DNA from: Pseudomonas frederiksbergensis
GTDB taxonomy: Bacteria; Pseudomonadota; Gammaproteobacteria; Pseudomonadales; Pseudomonadaceae
Length of the DNA: 64,000 bases
Assembly (NCBI RefSeq): GCF_900105495.1
Contig: NZ_FNTF01000002.1
Span: forward strand, 2,889,501-2,953,500
Direction: 5' to 3'
The position numbers and the translations under genes were made by a program. Below the pieces are notes generated by a model. That model was not told where the DNA came from and ran no database searches. It was given only the letters and a program-made list of their open reading frames with translations. This document shows positions 7,532 to 16,531 of the stretch, piece by piece. Positions within the stretch are counted from its first letter, which is position 1. Each line of letters opens with the position of its first letter.

Positions 7532-8932
7532 ATGAATAGCCATCGTCAATGCCCGGCGGTATTGATTGCCGCACCGGCCTCCGGTCAGGGCAAGACCACC
7601 GTCACCGCCGCGCTGGCCCGTTTGCATCGCAATCAGGGGCGCAAGGTGCGCGTGTTCAAATGCGGGCCGGACTTTCTCGACCCGATGATTCTCGAGCGCG
7701 CCAGCGGTGCGCCGGTGTATCAACTGGACATGTGGATGGTCGGCGAGCAGGAAAGTCGTCGACTGTTGTGGGAAGCGGCCGGCGAAGCCGATCTGATCCT
7801 CATCGAAGGCGTCATGGGGCTGTTCGACGGTACGCCGTCCAGCGCTGATCTGGCGCGACACTTCGGTGTGCCAGTGCTCGGTGTGATCGACGGCACTGCC
7901 ATGGCCCAGACGTTTGGCGCCCTGGCGTTGGGGTTGGCGAAGTATCAGCCGGACTTGCCGTTTGCCGGTGTGCTGGCCAACCGCGTCGGCACCGTGCGCC
8001 ATGCGCAGTTGCTCGAAGGCAGTCTGACTGAAGGTTTGCGCTGGTATGGCGCGCTGTCCCGGGAAACCGGTATCGAATTGCCGAGTCGGCACCTCGGGCT
8101 GGTTCAGGCCAGTGAGTTGAACGATCTCGACCTGCGCCTCGATGCCGCCGCCGAGTCTTTGGCCAGCAGTTGCGATGTCGCTCTACCACCAGCTGTGGAA
8201 TTCGCCGCGCCTGAAATGATCGCAGCCGAACCCTTGCTGGCCGGTGTGCGAATTGCCGTGGCCCGGGACGAAGCCTTTGCGTTTACCTACGGCGCGAGCC
8301 TGGATCTGCTGCGGGCCATGGGCGCCGAGTTGTCGTTTTTCTCGCCGATCCGTGACATGCAATTGCCGGAGGCAGACAGCCTCTATCTGCCTGGCGGTTA
8401 TCCTGAATTGCATCACGTGGCGCTGTCACAGAACACCACGATGCTGGCCGCAATCCGCGCTCACCATGCGGCGGGTAAGCCGTTGTTGGCCGAGTGCGGC
8501 GGCATGCTGTATCTGCTCGATTCGTTGACCGATGTCGAGGGCACTCGCGCTGAACTGGTCGGCTTGCTGACGGGGAATGCGGTGATGCAAAAGCGTCTGG
8601 CCGCGTTGGCGTTGCAGGCCGTCGAATTGCCGGAAGGTTTGTTGCGCGGGCACACGTATCACCACTCGTTGACCAGCACTGCACTTGAGCCGATTGCTCG
8701 TGGGCTGAGCCCGAACGGTGGGCGTGGGGCGGAGGCGGTTTATCGTGAGGGGCGGATGACGGCTTCTTATGTGCACTTTTATTTTCCGTCCAATCCATCG
8801 GCGATTGCCGCGCTGTTTGTGCCTGACCATAAGGACGCCATCGCGAGCAGGCTCACTCCCACAGGGGACCGCGTTTCTTCAGATAGCACACCTTCCACTG
8901 TGGGAGCGGGCTTGCTCGCGAAGAGGCCATGA
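7532..8932 (+). CDS. cobB: Cobyrinate/hydrogenobyrinate a,c-diamide synthase with REP-encoded C-terminus
   Basis: A 466-residue glutamine-dependent amidase that amidates the a and c side chains of the corrin ring using ATP. The N-terminal dethiobiotin-synthetase-like domain has P-loop APASGQGKTT (14-23). The C-terminal class I glutamine amidotransferase domain has the nucleophile Cys322 in LLAECGGMLYLL and the late His region GHTYHHS. The ordinary family C-terminus seems to finish around FYFPSNPSAIAALF. The remaining residues, about 436-466, are translated from a REP pair (8839-8923). The added tail is unlike conserved protein and probably dispensable. The stop overlaps the bluB start (ATGA). 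Confidence 0.95.
   Translation: MNSHRQCPAVLIAAPASGQGKTTVTAALARLHRNQGRKVRVFKCGPDFLDPMILERASGAPVYQLDMWMVGEQESRRLLWEAAGEADLILIEGVMGLFDGTPSSADLARHFGVPVLGVIDGTAMAQTFGALALGLAKYQPDLPFAGVLANRVGTVRHAQLLEGSLTEGLRWYGALSRETGIELPSRHLGLVQASELNDLDLRLDAAAESLASSCDVALPPAVEFAAPEMIAAEPLLAGVRIAVARDEAFAFTYGASLDLLRAMGAELSFFSPIRDMQLPEADSLYLPGGYPELHHVALSQNTTMLAAIRAHHAAGKPLLAECGGMLYLLDSLTDVEGTRAELVGLLTGNAVMQKRLAALALQAVELPEGLLRGHTYHHSLTSTALEPIARGLSPNGGRGAEAVYREGRMTASYVHFYFPSNPSAIAALFVPDHKDAIASRLTPTGDRVSSDSTPSTVGAGLLAKRP
8839..8923. repeat. REP pair inside the 3' end of cobB
   Basis: CATCGCGAGCAGGCTCACTC starts at 8839 and the inverted partner CTGTGGGAGCGGGCTTGCTC starts at 8898. The element lies entirely within the cobB frame and encodes its last 31 residues. 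It ends six bases before the bluB ATG, so it also sits where the bluB ribosome site would be expected. Confidence 0.9.
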
Positions 8933-9579
8933 CCGACAACGCATTTTCCGAAGCCGAACGCGCGGCGGTCTACCGAGCCATCGGCGAACGCCGCGACATG
9001 CGTCATTTCAGCGGCGGCACCGTCGAGCCTGAGTTGCTGCAGCGCCTGCTCGAAGCCGCACACCAGGCGCCGAGCGTCGGCCTGATGCAGCCCTGGCGGT
9101 TCATCCGCATCAGCGATCGAGCCCTGCGCGGCAAGATCCAGTCACTGGTGGAAGAAGAACGCATCCGCACCGCCGAAGCCCTCGGCGAACGCACCGACGA
9201 ATTCATGAAGCTGAAAGTCGAAGGCATCAACGACTGCGCCGAGGTGCTGGTCGCCGCGCTGATGGACGATCGCGAGCGTCACATCTTCGGCCGGCGCACG
9301 ATGCCGGAAATGGACATGGCGTCGCTCTCCTGCGCGATCCAGAACCTCTGGCTGGCCTCCCGCGCTGAAGGATTGGGCATGGGCTGGGTCTCGCTGTTCG
9401 AGCCGCAAGCCCTGGCGGACCTGTTGGGTTTTCCCGCGGGTGCCAAACCCTTGGCCGTTCTTTGCCTGGGGCCGGTCACGGAGTTCTATCCGGCGCCGAT
9501 GCTGGTACTCGAAGGCTGGGCGCAGGCGCGTCCGCTCAGTGAACTGCTGTATGAAAATTATTGGGGAGTGAGTCAATGA
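8929..9579 (+). CDS. bluB: 5,6-dimethylbenzimidazole synthase
   Basis: A 216-residue nitroreductase-fold flavoenzyme. BluB consumes reduced FMN and oxygen and fragments the flavin to make dimethylbenzimidazole, the lower ligand of B12. The family start [12 protein letters not shown] (about 21-32) is followed by the [15 protein letters not shown] region. The later [19 protein letters not shown] is typical of BluB rather than of general nitroreductases. Its presence, with cobT and cobS downstream, shows that the lower ligand can be made aerobically in this organism. The ATG overlaps the cobB stop and the TGA overlaps the cbiB start, so translational coupling is likely. The usual Shine-Dalgarno position is occupied by REP sequence. 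Confidence 0.94.
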   Translation: MTDNAFSEAERAAVYRAIGERRDMRHFSGGTVEPELLQRLLEAAHQAPSVGLMQPWRFIRISDRALRGKIQSLVEEERIRTAEALGERTDEFMKLKVEGINDCAEVLVAALMDDRERHIFGRRTMPEMDMASLSCAIQNLWLASRAEGLGMGWVSLFEPQALADLLGFPAGAKPLAVLCLGPVTEFYPAPMLVLEGWAQARPLSELLYENYWGVSQ

Positions 9580-10484
9580 GTGTGGCGTTGTTGAGTGTCG
9601 CCGCGGTTGCGCTGGATGCGCTGCTGGGTGAACCCAAACGCTGGCATCCGCTGGTGGCGTTCGGCCGCTTTGCCGACCGAATCGAGCAACGTTTCAATGG
9701 TGAAGGTCGCGGCTGGCGCAGCCATGGCGTCACTGCCTGGGTGATCGCGGTGTTGCCGCTGACCCTGCTGGCCACCGCATTTTCCTGGGCGCCCTACATC
9801 GGCTGGATCGTCGAGATTCTCCTGCTCTATTGCGCCCTCGGCATGCGCAGCCTCGGTGAACACGTCGAGCCGGTGGCCAAGGCGCTGCGCGGTGATGACC
9901 TGGACGAGGCGCGCACACGGGTCAGTTATCTGGTCAGCCGCCAGACCAGCGAACTGGACAAGACCGAAGTCGCCCGCGCCGCCACCGAATCGGTGCTGGA
10001 GAACGGCAGCGATGCGGTATTCGCTGCGCTGTTCTGGTTTGCCGTGGCCGGCGCGCCAGGCGTGGTGCTCTACCGTTTGAGCAACACGCTGGATGCGATG
10101 TGGGGTTACCGCAATGAACGCTTCGAGCGTTTTGGCTGGGCCGCGGCAAAGATCGACGATGTCCTCAACTATATTCCTGCACGCCTGGTGGCCCTGACCT
10201 ACGCGCTGCTGGGCAAAACCCGCCTGGCGCTGAAATGCTGGCGCACCCAGGGCCGAACCTGGGACAGCCCGAATGCCGGTCCGGTGATGGCGGCCGGTGC
10301 CGGTGCGCTCGGCGTCGAGTTGGGCGGGGCGGCGATTTATCACGGCGAACTGCATCAGCGTCCGCCATTGGGCGAAGGCGAACCGGCAGACGCCGACTCC
10401 ATCGACCGCGGCTGGCAATTGGTCCAGCGCGGGGTATGGTTATGGTTGCTGATCCTCTGCGTGGGGGCTGAATTTTATGCTTGA
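9576..10484 (+). CDS. cbiB: Adenosylcobinamide-phosphate synthase (CbiB; CobD in P. denitrificans naming)
   Basis: A 302-residue integral membrane protein that joins the aminopropanol (phosphate) arm to adenosylcobyric acid. It starts with the family hallmark [19 protein letters not shown] (about 11-29). Several membrane segments follow ([16 protein letters not shown]; near 80; and the C-terminal [14 protein letters not shown]). The conserved [18 protein letters not shown] is at about 140-157. ATG 9576 has GGGGAG at 9563-9568; the longer frame from 9561 is not needed. It overlaps bluB upstream by four bases and cobD downstream by eight. Confidence 0.95.
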   Translation: MSVALLSVAAVALDALLGEPKRWHPLVAFGRFADRIEQRFNGEGRGWRSHGVTAWVIAVLPLTLLATAFSWAPYIGWIVEILLLYCALGMRSLGEHVEPVAKALRGDDLDEARTRVSYLVSRQTSELDKTEVARAATESVLENGSDAVFAALFWFAVAGAPGVVLYRLSNTLDAMWGYRNERFERFGWAAAKIDDVLNYIPARLVALTYALLGKTRLALKCWRTQGRTWDSPNAGPVMAAGAGALGVELGGAAIYHGELHQRPPLGEGEPADADSIDRGWQLVQRGVWLWLLILCVGAEFYA

Positions 10485-11469
10485 GCACGGTGGGCGGTTA
10501 CGCAAGGCGGCGCTCGATTACGGCATCGCCGAAGCCGATTGGCTCGACCTGTCCAGCGGCCTCGCGCCCTGGCCGTTTCCGGTCCCGGAGATTCCGTTGC
10601 GGGCGTGGGCGCGGTTGCCGGAAACCGATGACGGTCTGGAGCAGGCGGCCTGTGAATATTACGGCGCTGCCCAGGTGCTGCCGGTGGCCGGCTCGCAAAT
10701 GGCGATCCAGTTGCTGCCGCGTTTGCGCCGGGCGGGCAAGGTCGGCGTGCTCTCGCCGTGTTACGCCGAACATGCCGAAGCGTGGCGCCGCAATGGCTAC
10801 ATCGTGCGTGAAGTGCTGGAGCAGGAAGTCGACTTCTTTCTCGACAGCCTCGACGTGCTGGTGGTGGTCAATCCGAACAATCCTACCGGCCTGAGCCTGA
10901 CACCCAGTCGCTTGCTCGACTGGCACACGCGGCTGGCCCAACGCGGTGGCTGGCTGGTGGTGGACGAGGCATTCATGGACAACACGCCGCAGCTGAGCCT
11001 GGCACCTTTTGCCAATCAGGTCGGGTTGATCGTGCTGCGTTCCTTCGGCAAGTTTTTCGGCCTGGCCGGTGTGCGTCTGGGTTTCGTTCTGGCTGAGCGC
11101 AAGGTGCTCAAGTTGCTGGCCGAGCAAGTCGGGCCTTGGGCGGTCAGCGGGCCGACGCGGGTACTGGGTCAGGCCTGCCTGCTGGATACCGAAGGGCATA
11201 TCCGGCAACGGGTTCGCACAGAAGAGGCCAGCAAACGTCTGGCGCTGCTGCTTGAACACCACGGCTTCGAACCACAGGGCGGCTGCGCCTTGTTCCAATG
11301 GCTGATCACCGAACGCGCCGAAGAGCTGCATGCCTTCATGGCCCGGCGCGGCATTCTGCTGCGAATGTTCACGCACAACAGCAGCCTGCGTTTCGGCTTG
11401 CCCGCCGATGAAGCCGACTGGACACGTCTCGCGCAAGCGTTCGAAGCCTACGCTGAGGAAACCCAATGA
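10477..11469 (+). CDS. cobD: Threonine-phosphate decarboxylase (CobD; called CobC in many Pseudomonas)
   Basis: A 330-residue PLP enzyme of the class II aminotransferase fold. It decarboxylates L-threonine phosphate to aminopropanol phosphate for the f side chain. The start [13 protein letters not shown] is typical. VVNPNNPTG lies near 130-138. The PLP lysine is Lys192 in [10 protein letters not shown], followed by the conserved Arg/Gly segment VRLGFVLAE. The naming is confusing: CobD in Salmonella, CobC in P. denitrificans and PAO1. It overlaps both neighbours (cbiB by eight bases, cobQ by four), so it is firmly within the operon and supplies the substrate used by CbiB. Confidence 0.94.
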   Translation: MLEHGGRLRKAALDYGIAEADWLDLSSGLAPWPFPVPEIPLRAWARLPETDDGLEQAACEYYGAAQVLPVAGSQMAIQLLPRLRRAGKVGVLSPCYAEHAEAWRRNGYIVREVLEQEVDFFLDSLDVLVVVNPNNPTGLSLTPSRLLDWHTRLAQRGGWLVVDEAFMDNTPQLSLAPFANQVGLIVLRSFGKFFGLAGVRLGFVLAERKVLKLLAEQVGPWAVSGPTRVLGQACLLDTEGHIRQRVRTEEASKRLALLLEHHGFEPQGGCALFQWLITERAEELHAFMARRGILLRMFTHNSSLRFGLPADEADWTRLAQAFEAYAEETQ

Positions 11470-12917
11470 CTACCTTGATGGTTCAAGGCACCACTTCCGA
11501 CGCCGGTAAAAGTACGCTGGTAACGGCGTTGTGCCGCTGGGTCACGCGTCAGGGCGTCAGCGTCGTACCGTTCAAACCGCAAAACATGGCGCTCAACAGT
11601 GCCGTGACCGCCGACGGTGGCGAAATCGGTCGTGCGCAAGCTGTGCAGGCCCAGGCCGCCAACCTTGAGCCGCACACCGACATGAACCCGGTGCTGCTCA
11701 AACCCAACAGCGACACCGGCGCCCAAGTGATCATCCATGGCCGCGCGGTCACGACGATGAACGCGGTCGCGTATCACGACTACAAAGCCATCGCCATGCA
11801 AGCAGTGCTGGCCTCTCATGAACGACTGAGCGCGGCGTATCCAGTGGTCATGGTCGAAGGCGCGGGCTCGCCAGCCGAGATCAATCTGCGTGCCGGCGAC
11901 ATCGCCAACATGGGCTTTGCCGAAGTCGTGGATTGTCCGGTGGTGCTGATTGCCGACATCAATCGCGGTGGGGTTTTCGCGCATCTGGTGGGCACGCTGG
12001 AACTGCTGTCGCCCAGCGAGCAGGCGCGGGTCAAAGGCTTCATCATCAATCGGTTTCGCGGCGATATCGCTTTGCTGCAATCGGGGCTGGACTGGCTGGA
12101 AGCGCGCACCGGCAAACCGGTGATCGGCGTTCTGCCTTACGTGATGGACTTGCACCTGGAAGCCGAGGACGGCATCGATCAGCGTCAGACCGACAAGGCC
12201 GACCACGTCCTGAAAGTGGTGGTGCCGGTGCTGCCGCGCATCAGCAACCACACCGATTTCGATCCGTTGCGCCTGCATCCGCAGGTGGATCTGCAATTTG
12301 TCGGCCCCGGGCAGGCAATTCCACCGGCCGACCTGATAATTCTTCCCGGCTCGAAAAGCGTGCGCAATGACCTCGCGTATCTGCGGGCCAACGGCTGGGA
12401 CACTGCGATCAGTCGTCATCTGCGTTATGGCGGCAAAGTGCTGGGGATTTGCGGCGGTCTGCAAATGCTCGGCGAGCAGGTCCACGACCCGCTGGGCCTC
12501 GAAGGCGCCCCGGGTTCCAGCGCCGGTCTGGGCTTGTTGGCATTCGAAACCCGGCTCGAAGAAGAGAAGCAATTGCGCAATGTGCGCGGGCGTCTGGCGC
12601 TGGAAGACGCGCCGGTCAGCGGCTATGAAATTCATGCCGGGGTCACCACCGGACCGGCGCTGGAAAACGCCGCGGTGCTGCTGGACGACGGTCGCTGCGA
12701 CGGTGCGCAAAGTGTGGACGGGCAGATTTTCGGTACCTATTTGCATGGCTTGTTTGAATCGCCCGCGGCGTGCAGTGCGCTGTTGCGCTGGGCCGGTTTG
12801 CAGGCGGTGCAGGACGTGGATTATCACGCGTTACGTGAGCGCGATATCGAGCGGCTGGCGGATCTGGTGGAGAAGCATCTGGATACCCGACTGTTGCGTG
12901 AGCTCTGCGGGATTTAA
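11466..12917 (+). CDS. cobQ: Cobyric acid synthase (CobQ/CbiP)
   Basis: A 483-residue glutamine-dependent amidase that amidates the b, d, e and g side chains to give adenosylcobyric acid. The N-terminal P-loop is [10 protein letters not shown] (about 6-15), with the typical [10 protein letters not shown] and [11 protein letters not shown] motifs after it. The C-terminal glutaminase domain has nucleophile Cys329 in [10 protein letters not shown] and His427 in YLHGLFE. Length is standard. The start overlaps the cobD stop. After the stop the operon is interrupted by a 120-base gap with a REP pair before cobU. Confidence 0.97.
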   Translation: MTTLMVQGTTSDAGKSTLVTALCRWVTRQGVSVVPFKPQNMALNSAVTADGGEIGRAQAVQAQAANLEPHTDMNPVLLKPNSDTGAQVIIHGRAVTTMNAVAYHDYKAIAMQAVLASHERLSAAYPVVMVEGAGSPAEINLRAGDIANMGFAEVVDCPVVLIADINRGGVFAHLVGTLELLSPSEQARVKGFIINRFRGDIALLQSGLDWLEARTGKPVIGVLPYVMDLHLEAEDGIDQRQTDKADHVLKVVVPVLPRISNHTDFDPLRLHPQVDLQFVGPGQAIPPADLIILPGSKSVRNDLAYLRANGWDTAISRHLRYGGKVLGICGGLQMLGEQVHDPLGLEGAPGSSAGLGLLAFETRLEEEKQLRNVRGRLALEDAPVSGYEIHAGVTTGPALENAAVLLDDGRCDGAQSVDGQIFGTYLHGLFESPAACSALLRWAGLQAVQDVDYHALRERDIERLADLVEKHLDTRLLRELCGI

Positions 12918-12934
12918 GGTGGCTGTTGCGGCCC

Positions 12935-13000
12935 CATCGCGAGCAGGCTCGCTCCCACATTGGAATGCGATCACCTGTGGGAGCGAGCCTGCTCGCGAAG
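12935..13000. repeat. REP pair within the cob operon
   Basis: CATCGCGAGCAGGCTCGCTC starts at 12935; the inverted partner CTGTGGGAGCGAGCCTGCTC starts at 12975. The loop is only about 15 bases, so the whole element can fold into one long hairpin. It separates cobQ from cobU and could stabilise upstream mRNA or reduce readthrough. Confidence 0.92.
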
Positions 13001-13037
13001 ACGGAAGTCGGCTCACCGCACATTTAAGGAATGAACC

Positions 13038-13559
13038 ATGCTGCAACTGATCCTCGGCGGCGCCCGCTCCGGCAAAAGCCGCCTGGCTGAAAAACTCGCC
13101 TCCGACAGCGGTCTGGCAGTGACTTACATCGCCACCAGCCAACCCCTGGACGGTGAAATGAACGAGCGAGTGGCCCATCACCGCGCCCGTCGTCCAGCCG
13201 AATGGGCGTTGATCGAAGAACCTCTGCAACTCGCCCGCGTCCTGCGCGAAACCGCCAGCGCTGAACGTTGCCTGCTGGTGGATTGCCTGACGTTGTGGAT
13301 GACCAACCTGCTGATGCTCGACGACGCTGAGCGTCTGTCGGCCGAACGTGAAGCGCTACTGGACTGCCTGGCATCGTTGCCGGGTGAAATCATTTTTGTC
13401 AGCAACGAGACCGGAATGGGTGTCGTGCCGCTGGGCGAATTGACTCGCCGCTATGTCGATGAAGCCGGTTGGCTGCATCAAGCCTTGGCCGAGCGCTGTC
13501 AGCGAGTCGTCCTGACCGTCGCCGGCCTGCCCCTGACTTTGAAAGGAACTGCGTTATGA
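13038..13559 (+). CDS. cobU: Bifunctional adenosylcobinamide kinase / guanylyltransferase (CobU/CobP)
   Basis: A 173-residue enzyme that phosphorylates adenosylcobinamide and then transfers GMP to give AdoCbi-GDP, the substrate of CobS. The N-terminal P-loop [15 protein letters not shown] is at 3-17. The guanylylation-site region [14 protein letters not shown] and the conserved [25 protein letters not shown] and [12 protein letters not shown] motifs follow. Length matches the family (about 170-180). The stop overlaps the cobT start. It allows both de novo synthesis and cobinamide salvage. Confidence 0.96.
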   Translation: MLQLILGGARSGKSRLAEKLASDSGLAVTYIATSQPLDGEMNERVAHHRARRPAEWALIEEPLQLARVLRETASAERCLLVDCLTLWMTNLLMLDDAERLSAEREALLDCLASLPGEIIFVSNETGMGVVPLGELTRRYVDEAGWLHQALAERCQRVVLTVAGLPLTLKGTAL

Positions 13560-14611
13560 CTCAATCCTGGTGGCTGAACCCGTGCAAGCCGATCGATGCT
13601 CAAGCGGTCGAGCAGGCGCAGGCCCGTCAACAGCAGCTGACCAAACCGGCCGGCTCCCTCGGTCGGCTTGAGTCGGTGGCGGTGCAATTGGCCGGGCTGC
13701 AAGGGCAGGTCAAGCCGAGTCTGGATCAGTTGTGGATCGCGATTTTTGCCGGTGACCATGGCGTGGTCGCTGAAGGGGTGTCGGCATTTCCCCAGGAAGT
13801 CACCGGGCAGATGTTGCTCAACTTCGTCAGCGGCGGGGCGGCGATCAGCGTGTTGGCGCGGCAACTCGGGGCCTCCCTGGAAGTGGTCGACCTCGGCACG
13901 GTGACGCCGTCGTTGAATTCGCCGGGTGTGCGTCACGTGAACATCGGCCCCGGTACGGCGAATTTCGTCGAAGGTCCGGCAATGACGCCGGCTCAAGGCG
14001 AGCTCGCTTTGCAGGCCGGTCGCGACAGCGTGCAGCGCGCCATCGCGGCGGGTGCGCAGTTGTTTATCGGTGGCGAGATGGGCATCGGCAACACCACCGC
14101 GGCCAGCGCATTGGCCTGTGCCTTGCTCGATTGCCCGGTGGTGCATCTGGCCGGGCCGGGCACCGGTTTGAATGCGGCGGGTGTCAGCCATAAAGCGCAA
14201 GTGATCGAACGCGCTTTGGCGTTGCACAGCGCTCAACGTGGCGATGCGCTGCAAACCCTGTTCAACCTCGGCGGTTTTGAAATCGCGGCACTGGTCGGTG
14301 CGTATCTGGCGTGTGCCCAGGAAGGCGTCGCAGTGCTGGTCGACGGTTTCATTTGCAGCGTCGCGGCGTTGGTCGCGGTGCGCTTGAATCCTGAATGCCG
14401 TCAGTGGCTGTTGTTCGGTCATCGCGGTGCCGAGCCGGGTCATCGTCATGTGCTGGAAACCCTGAACGCCGAACCGCTGCTGGACCTCGGCCTGCGTCTG
14501 GGCGAGGGCAGTGGTGCGGCGTTGGCCGTGCCGTTGCTGCGTTTGGCGTGCGACCTTCACGGGCAGATGGCGACGTTCGCCGAGGCCGCCGTGGCGGACC
14601 GTCCGGCATGA
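13556..14611 (+). CDS. cobT: Nicotinate-nucleotide:dimethylbenzimidazole phosphoribosyltransferase
   Basis: A 351-residue enzyme that activates dimethylbenzimidazole (made by BluB) to alpha-ribazole phosphate. Recognisable motifs are the [12 protein letters not shown] start region (about 27-38), [24 protein letters not shown], the active-site stretch [14 protein letters not shown] and the late [11 protein letters not shown]. The frame is open back to 13469 inside cobU. ATG 13556, overlapping the cobU TGA, gives the correct family start MTQSWWLNP. The stop overlaps cobC. Confidence 0.96.
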   Translation: MTQSWWLNPCKPIDAQAVEQAQARQQQLTKPAGSLGRLESVAVQLAGLQGQVKPSLDQLWIAIFAGDHGVVAEGVSAFPQEVTGQMLLNFVSGGAAISVLARQLGASLEVVDLGTVTPSLNSPGVRHVNIGPGTANFVEGPAMTPAQGELALQAGRDSVQRAIAAGAQLFIGGEMGIGNTTAASALACALLDCPVVHLAGPGTGLNAAGVSHKAQVIERALALHSAQRGDALQTLFNLGGFEIAALVGAYLACAQEGVAVLVDGFICSVAALVAVRLNPECRQWLLFGHRGAEPGHRHVLETLNAEPLLDLGLRLGEGSGAALAVPLLRLACDLHGQMATFAEAAVADRPA

Positions 14612-15183
14612 CCTTGCGCCTGGACCTGTTGCGCCACGGTGAAACCGAACTCGGTGGCGGTTTGCGCGGCAGCCTCGACGATGCGCTGACTGAAAAGGGC
14701 TGGGCGCAGATGCGCGCGGCGGTAATCGAGCAGGGGCCTTGGGATCGTTTGGTCAGTTCGCCACTGCAGCGGTGTGCGCGGTTCGCCGAAGAACTCGGCG
14801 CACAGTTGGGTTTGCCGGTGCAGTTGGATAAGGACCTGCAGGAGCTACACTTCGGCGCCTGGGAAGGGCAGAGCGCCGCCGCGCTGATGGAAACCGATGC
14901 CGAGGCGTTGGGATTGTTCTGGGCCGACCCTTATGCGTTCACGCCGCCTCAGGGTGAACCGGTGGTGGATTTTTCGACGCGGGTGTTGGCAGCCGTTGAG
15001 CGCTTGCAGGCTACCTGCGCGGGCGAGCGGGTGTTGCTGATCAGTCACGGCGGGGTCATGCGCTTGTTGCTGGCTCAGGCGCGGGGATTGCCTCGTGAGC
15101 AGTTGCTCAACGTCGAAGTCGGGCATGGCGCAGTGTTTTCGCTGACGGTCGAATCCGGCCTGTTGTTAAAGGAAGCGCTCTGA
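14608..15183 (+). CDS. cobC: Alpha-ribazole phosphatase (histidine phosphatase family)
   Basis: A 191-residue member of the phosphoglycerate-mutase-like histidine phosphatases. The nucleophile motif [11 protein letters not shown] is near the start (His10), with [12 protein letters not shown] and the second His in [15 protein letters not shown]. In context it would dephosphorylate alpha-ribazole phosphate or cobalamin phosphate. The longer in-frame extension to 14395 lies inside cobT and is not used. The start overlaps the cobT TGA, and the cobS ATG begins two bases after this stop. Function by homology alone could be another phosphatase; operon position settles it. Confidence 0.9.
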   Translation: MTLRLDLLRHGETELGGGLRGSLDDALTEKGWAQMRAAVIEQGPWDRLVSSPLQRCARFAEELGAQLGLPVQLDKDLQELHFGAWEGQSAAALMETDAEALGLFWADPYAFTPPQGEPVVDFSTRVLAAVERLQATCAGERVLLISHGGVMRLLLAQARGLPREQLLNVEVGHGAVFSLTVESGLLLKEAL

Positions 15184-15185
15184 CC

Positions 15186-15917
15186 ATGTTGCCGTTCTGG
15201 ATCGCCCTGCAATTTTTGAGCAGTCTGCCGATTCGTCTGCCGGGCATGCCGGAACCACAGGAGCTGGGGCGGTCGTTGCTGTTTTATCCGCTGGTCGGTC
15301 TGCTGTTCGGCGCGATTTTGTGGGCGTTCAACTGGCTGCTGCTCGGCACCCCGTTGTTGCTTCACGCCGCGCTGTTGCTGACGGTTTGGGTCTTGCTCAG
15401 CGGTGCTTTGCACCTGGATGGCCTGGCCGACAGCGCCGATGCATGGCTCGGTGGGTTCGGCGACCGCGAGCGCACCTTGACGATCATGAAGGACCCGCGC
15501 AGCGGGCCGATTGCGGTGGTGACGCTGGTGCTGGTGTTGCTGCTCAAATTCGCCGCGTTGCTGGCATTGATCGAGCAGCAACACGCCGTTGTCCTGATCA
15601 TTGTCCCGTTGATCGGGCGCAGCGCGATGTTGGGGTTGTTCCTGACCACGCCTTATGTGCGCGCTGGTGGCTTGGGGCAAGCGCTGGCCGATCATCTGCC
15701 GCGTTTGGCGGGTACGCAGGTGTTGGCGGTGAGTGCGTTGGCTTGCGTTTTGATTGCCGGTTTCAGCGGCGTATTGGCAGTGGTGCTGGCGGCGCTGGTG
15801 TTTGTCTGGCTGCGGCAAGTGATGCTGCGCCGATTGGGCGGTACGACGGGCGATACGGCGGGGGCGTTGTTGGAAATCCTTGAGGTCGCGGTGCTGGTGG
15901 GGTTGACGTTGACCTGA
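15186..15917 (+). CDS. cobS: Adenosylcobalamin synthase (cobalamin 5'-phosphate synthase)
   Basis: A 243-residue integral membrane enzyme that joins AdoCbi-GDP to alpha-ribazole (phosphate), the final assembly step. Its start IALQFLSSLPIRLPGMPEP is family-typical. The metal-binding motif HLDGLADSADAWLGG is followed by RTLTIMKDPRSGPIAVV. Several long hydrophobic helices make up the rest. Also called CobV. It is the last gene of the B12 run; a REP pair follows immediately. Confidence 0.95.
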   Translation: MLPFWIALQFLSSLPIRLPGMPEPQELGRSLLFYPLVGLLFGAILWAFNWLLLGTPLLLHAALLLTVWVLLSGALHLDGLADSADAWLGGFGDRERTLTIMKDPRSGPIAVVTLVLVLLLKFAALLALIEQQHAVVLIIVPLIGRSAMLGLFLTTPYVRAGGLGQALADHLPRLAGTQVLAVSALACVLIAGFSGVLAVVLAALVFVWLRQVMLRRLGGTTGDTAGALLEILEVAVLVGLTLT

Positions 15918-15943
15918 TTGAGATGCGGTGGCTGTTTTGGCCT

Positions 15944-16009
15944 CATCGCGAGCAAGCTCGCTCCCACATTGGGATGCGGTCCCTGTGGGAGCGAGCTTGC
16001 TCGCGATGG
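15944..16009. repeat. REP pair downstream of cobS
   Basis: CATCGCGAGCAAGCTCGCTC starts at 15944 and the inverted partner CTGTGGGAGCGAGCTTGCTC starts at 15983, with a short loop between them. It marks the end of the cob run and may serve as the 3' boundary of its mRNA; no T-run terminator was seen. Confidence 0.92.
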
Positions 16010-16055
16010 CGATCTACCTTACAAAACTAATTTTGAAACTTGCTTTCATTTAACC

Positions 16056-16071
16056 GCGGGTATATACACGC
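16056..16071. promoter_or_regulatory. Operator-like site upstream of the marR gene
   Basis: GCGGGTATATACACGC differs by a single base from the perfect 16-bp palindrome at 16501-16516. It ends three bases before the MarR ATG (16075), where bound repressor would block transcription or translation initiation. The match suggests autoregulation. Confidence 0.65.
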
Positions 16072-16074
16072 ACC

Positions 16075-16479
16075 ATGCTCGAATCCCAATGTTTATGCAT
16101 CAACCTGCGTCGCGCCGCCCGTGGCGTCAGCAGGCACTACGACGGCGCTCTCGATGGCTTCGGGATCAACGTCGCCCAGTATTCTCTGCTGTGTAATCTG
16201 CAGCGTCTGGATAAACCGAGTATTTCCACGTTGGCCGAGGCCATGGGGCTGGATCGCAGCACCTTGGGGCGCAATCTGCGGGTGCTGGAAGGCGAAGGCC
16301 TGCTAATGCTGGTCGAGGGCGAAGACATGCGTAACCGCATCGTCATGCTCACCGAGGCTGGTATTGAACGTCTGAAAGCGGCCTTGCCGGCGTGGGAAGC
16401 GGCGCAGCAGCGGTTGATCGACCGCTTGGGCGCCGAAAAACGAGAAACCTTGCTGCGACTGCTGGACGAACTGGCGTGA
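16075..16479 (+). CDS. MarR family transcriptional regulator
   Basis: A 134-residue winged-helix regulator. The N-terminal dimerisation helix includes CLCINLRRAARGVSRHYD. The helix-turn-helix PSISTLAEAMGLDRSTLGRNLRVLEGEGLL lies at about 43-72. The wing GEDMRNRIVMLTEAG follows, as in other MarR proteins. It is two cysteines richer than needed near the N-terminus (Cys5, Cys8), which could allow redox sensing, but that is speculative. It precedes an MFS transporter, and both have the same palindrome upstream, so it likely represses itself and the pump until a ligand binds. Start ATG 16075 sits directly after the operator-like site. Confidence 0.9.
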   Translation: MLESQCLCINLRRAARGVSRHYDGALDGFGINVAQYSLLCNLQRLDKPSISTLAEAMGLDRSTLGRNLRVLEGEGLLMLVEGEDMRNRIVMLTEAGIERLKAALPAWEAAQQRLIDRLGAEKRETLLRLLDELA

Positions 16480-16500
16480 AGCCGGTTTTTCCGATCTTAA

Positions 16501-16516
16501 GCGGGTATATACCCGC
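16501..16516. promoter_or_regulatory. Perfect 16-bp palindrome upstream of the MFS gene
   Basis: GCGGGTATATACCCGC is a perfect inverted repeat. It lies 15 bases upstream of the transporter ATG and about 20 bases after the marR stop. Size and symmetry fit a MarR dimer operator, and a near copy precedes marR. Confidence 0.72.
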
Positions 16517-16531
16517 TACCGGAGAACAAGA

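Noticed and set aside
13469..13555. N-terminal extension of cobT
   Set aside because: The extension lies inside cobU and is not family sequence; ATG 13556 matches the known start.
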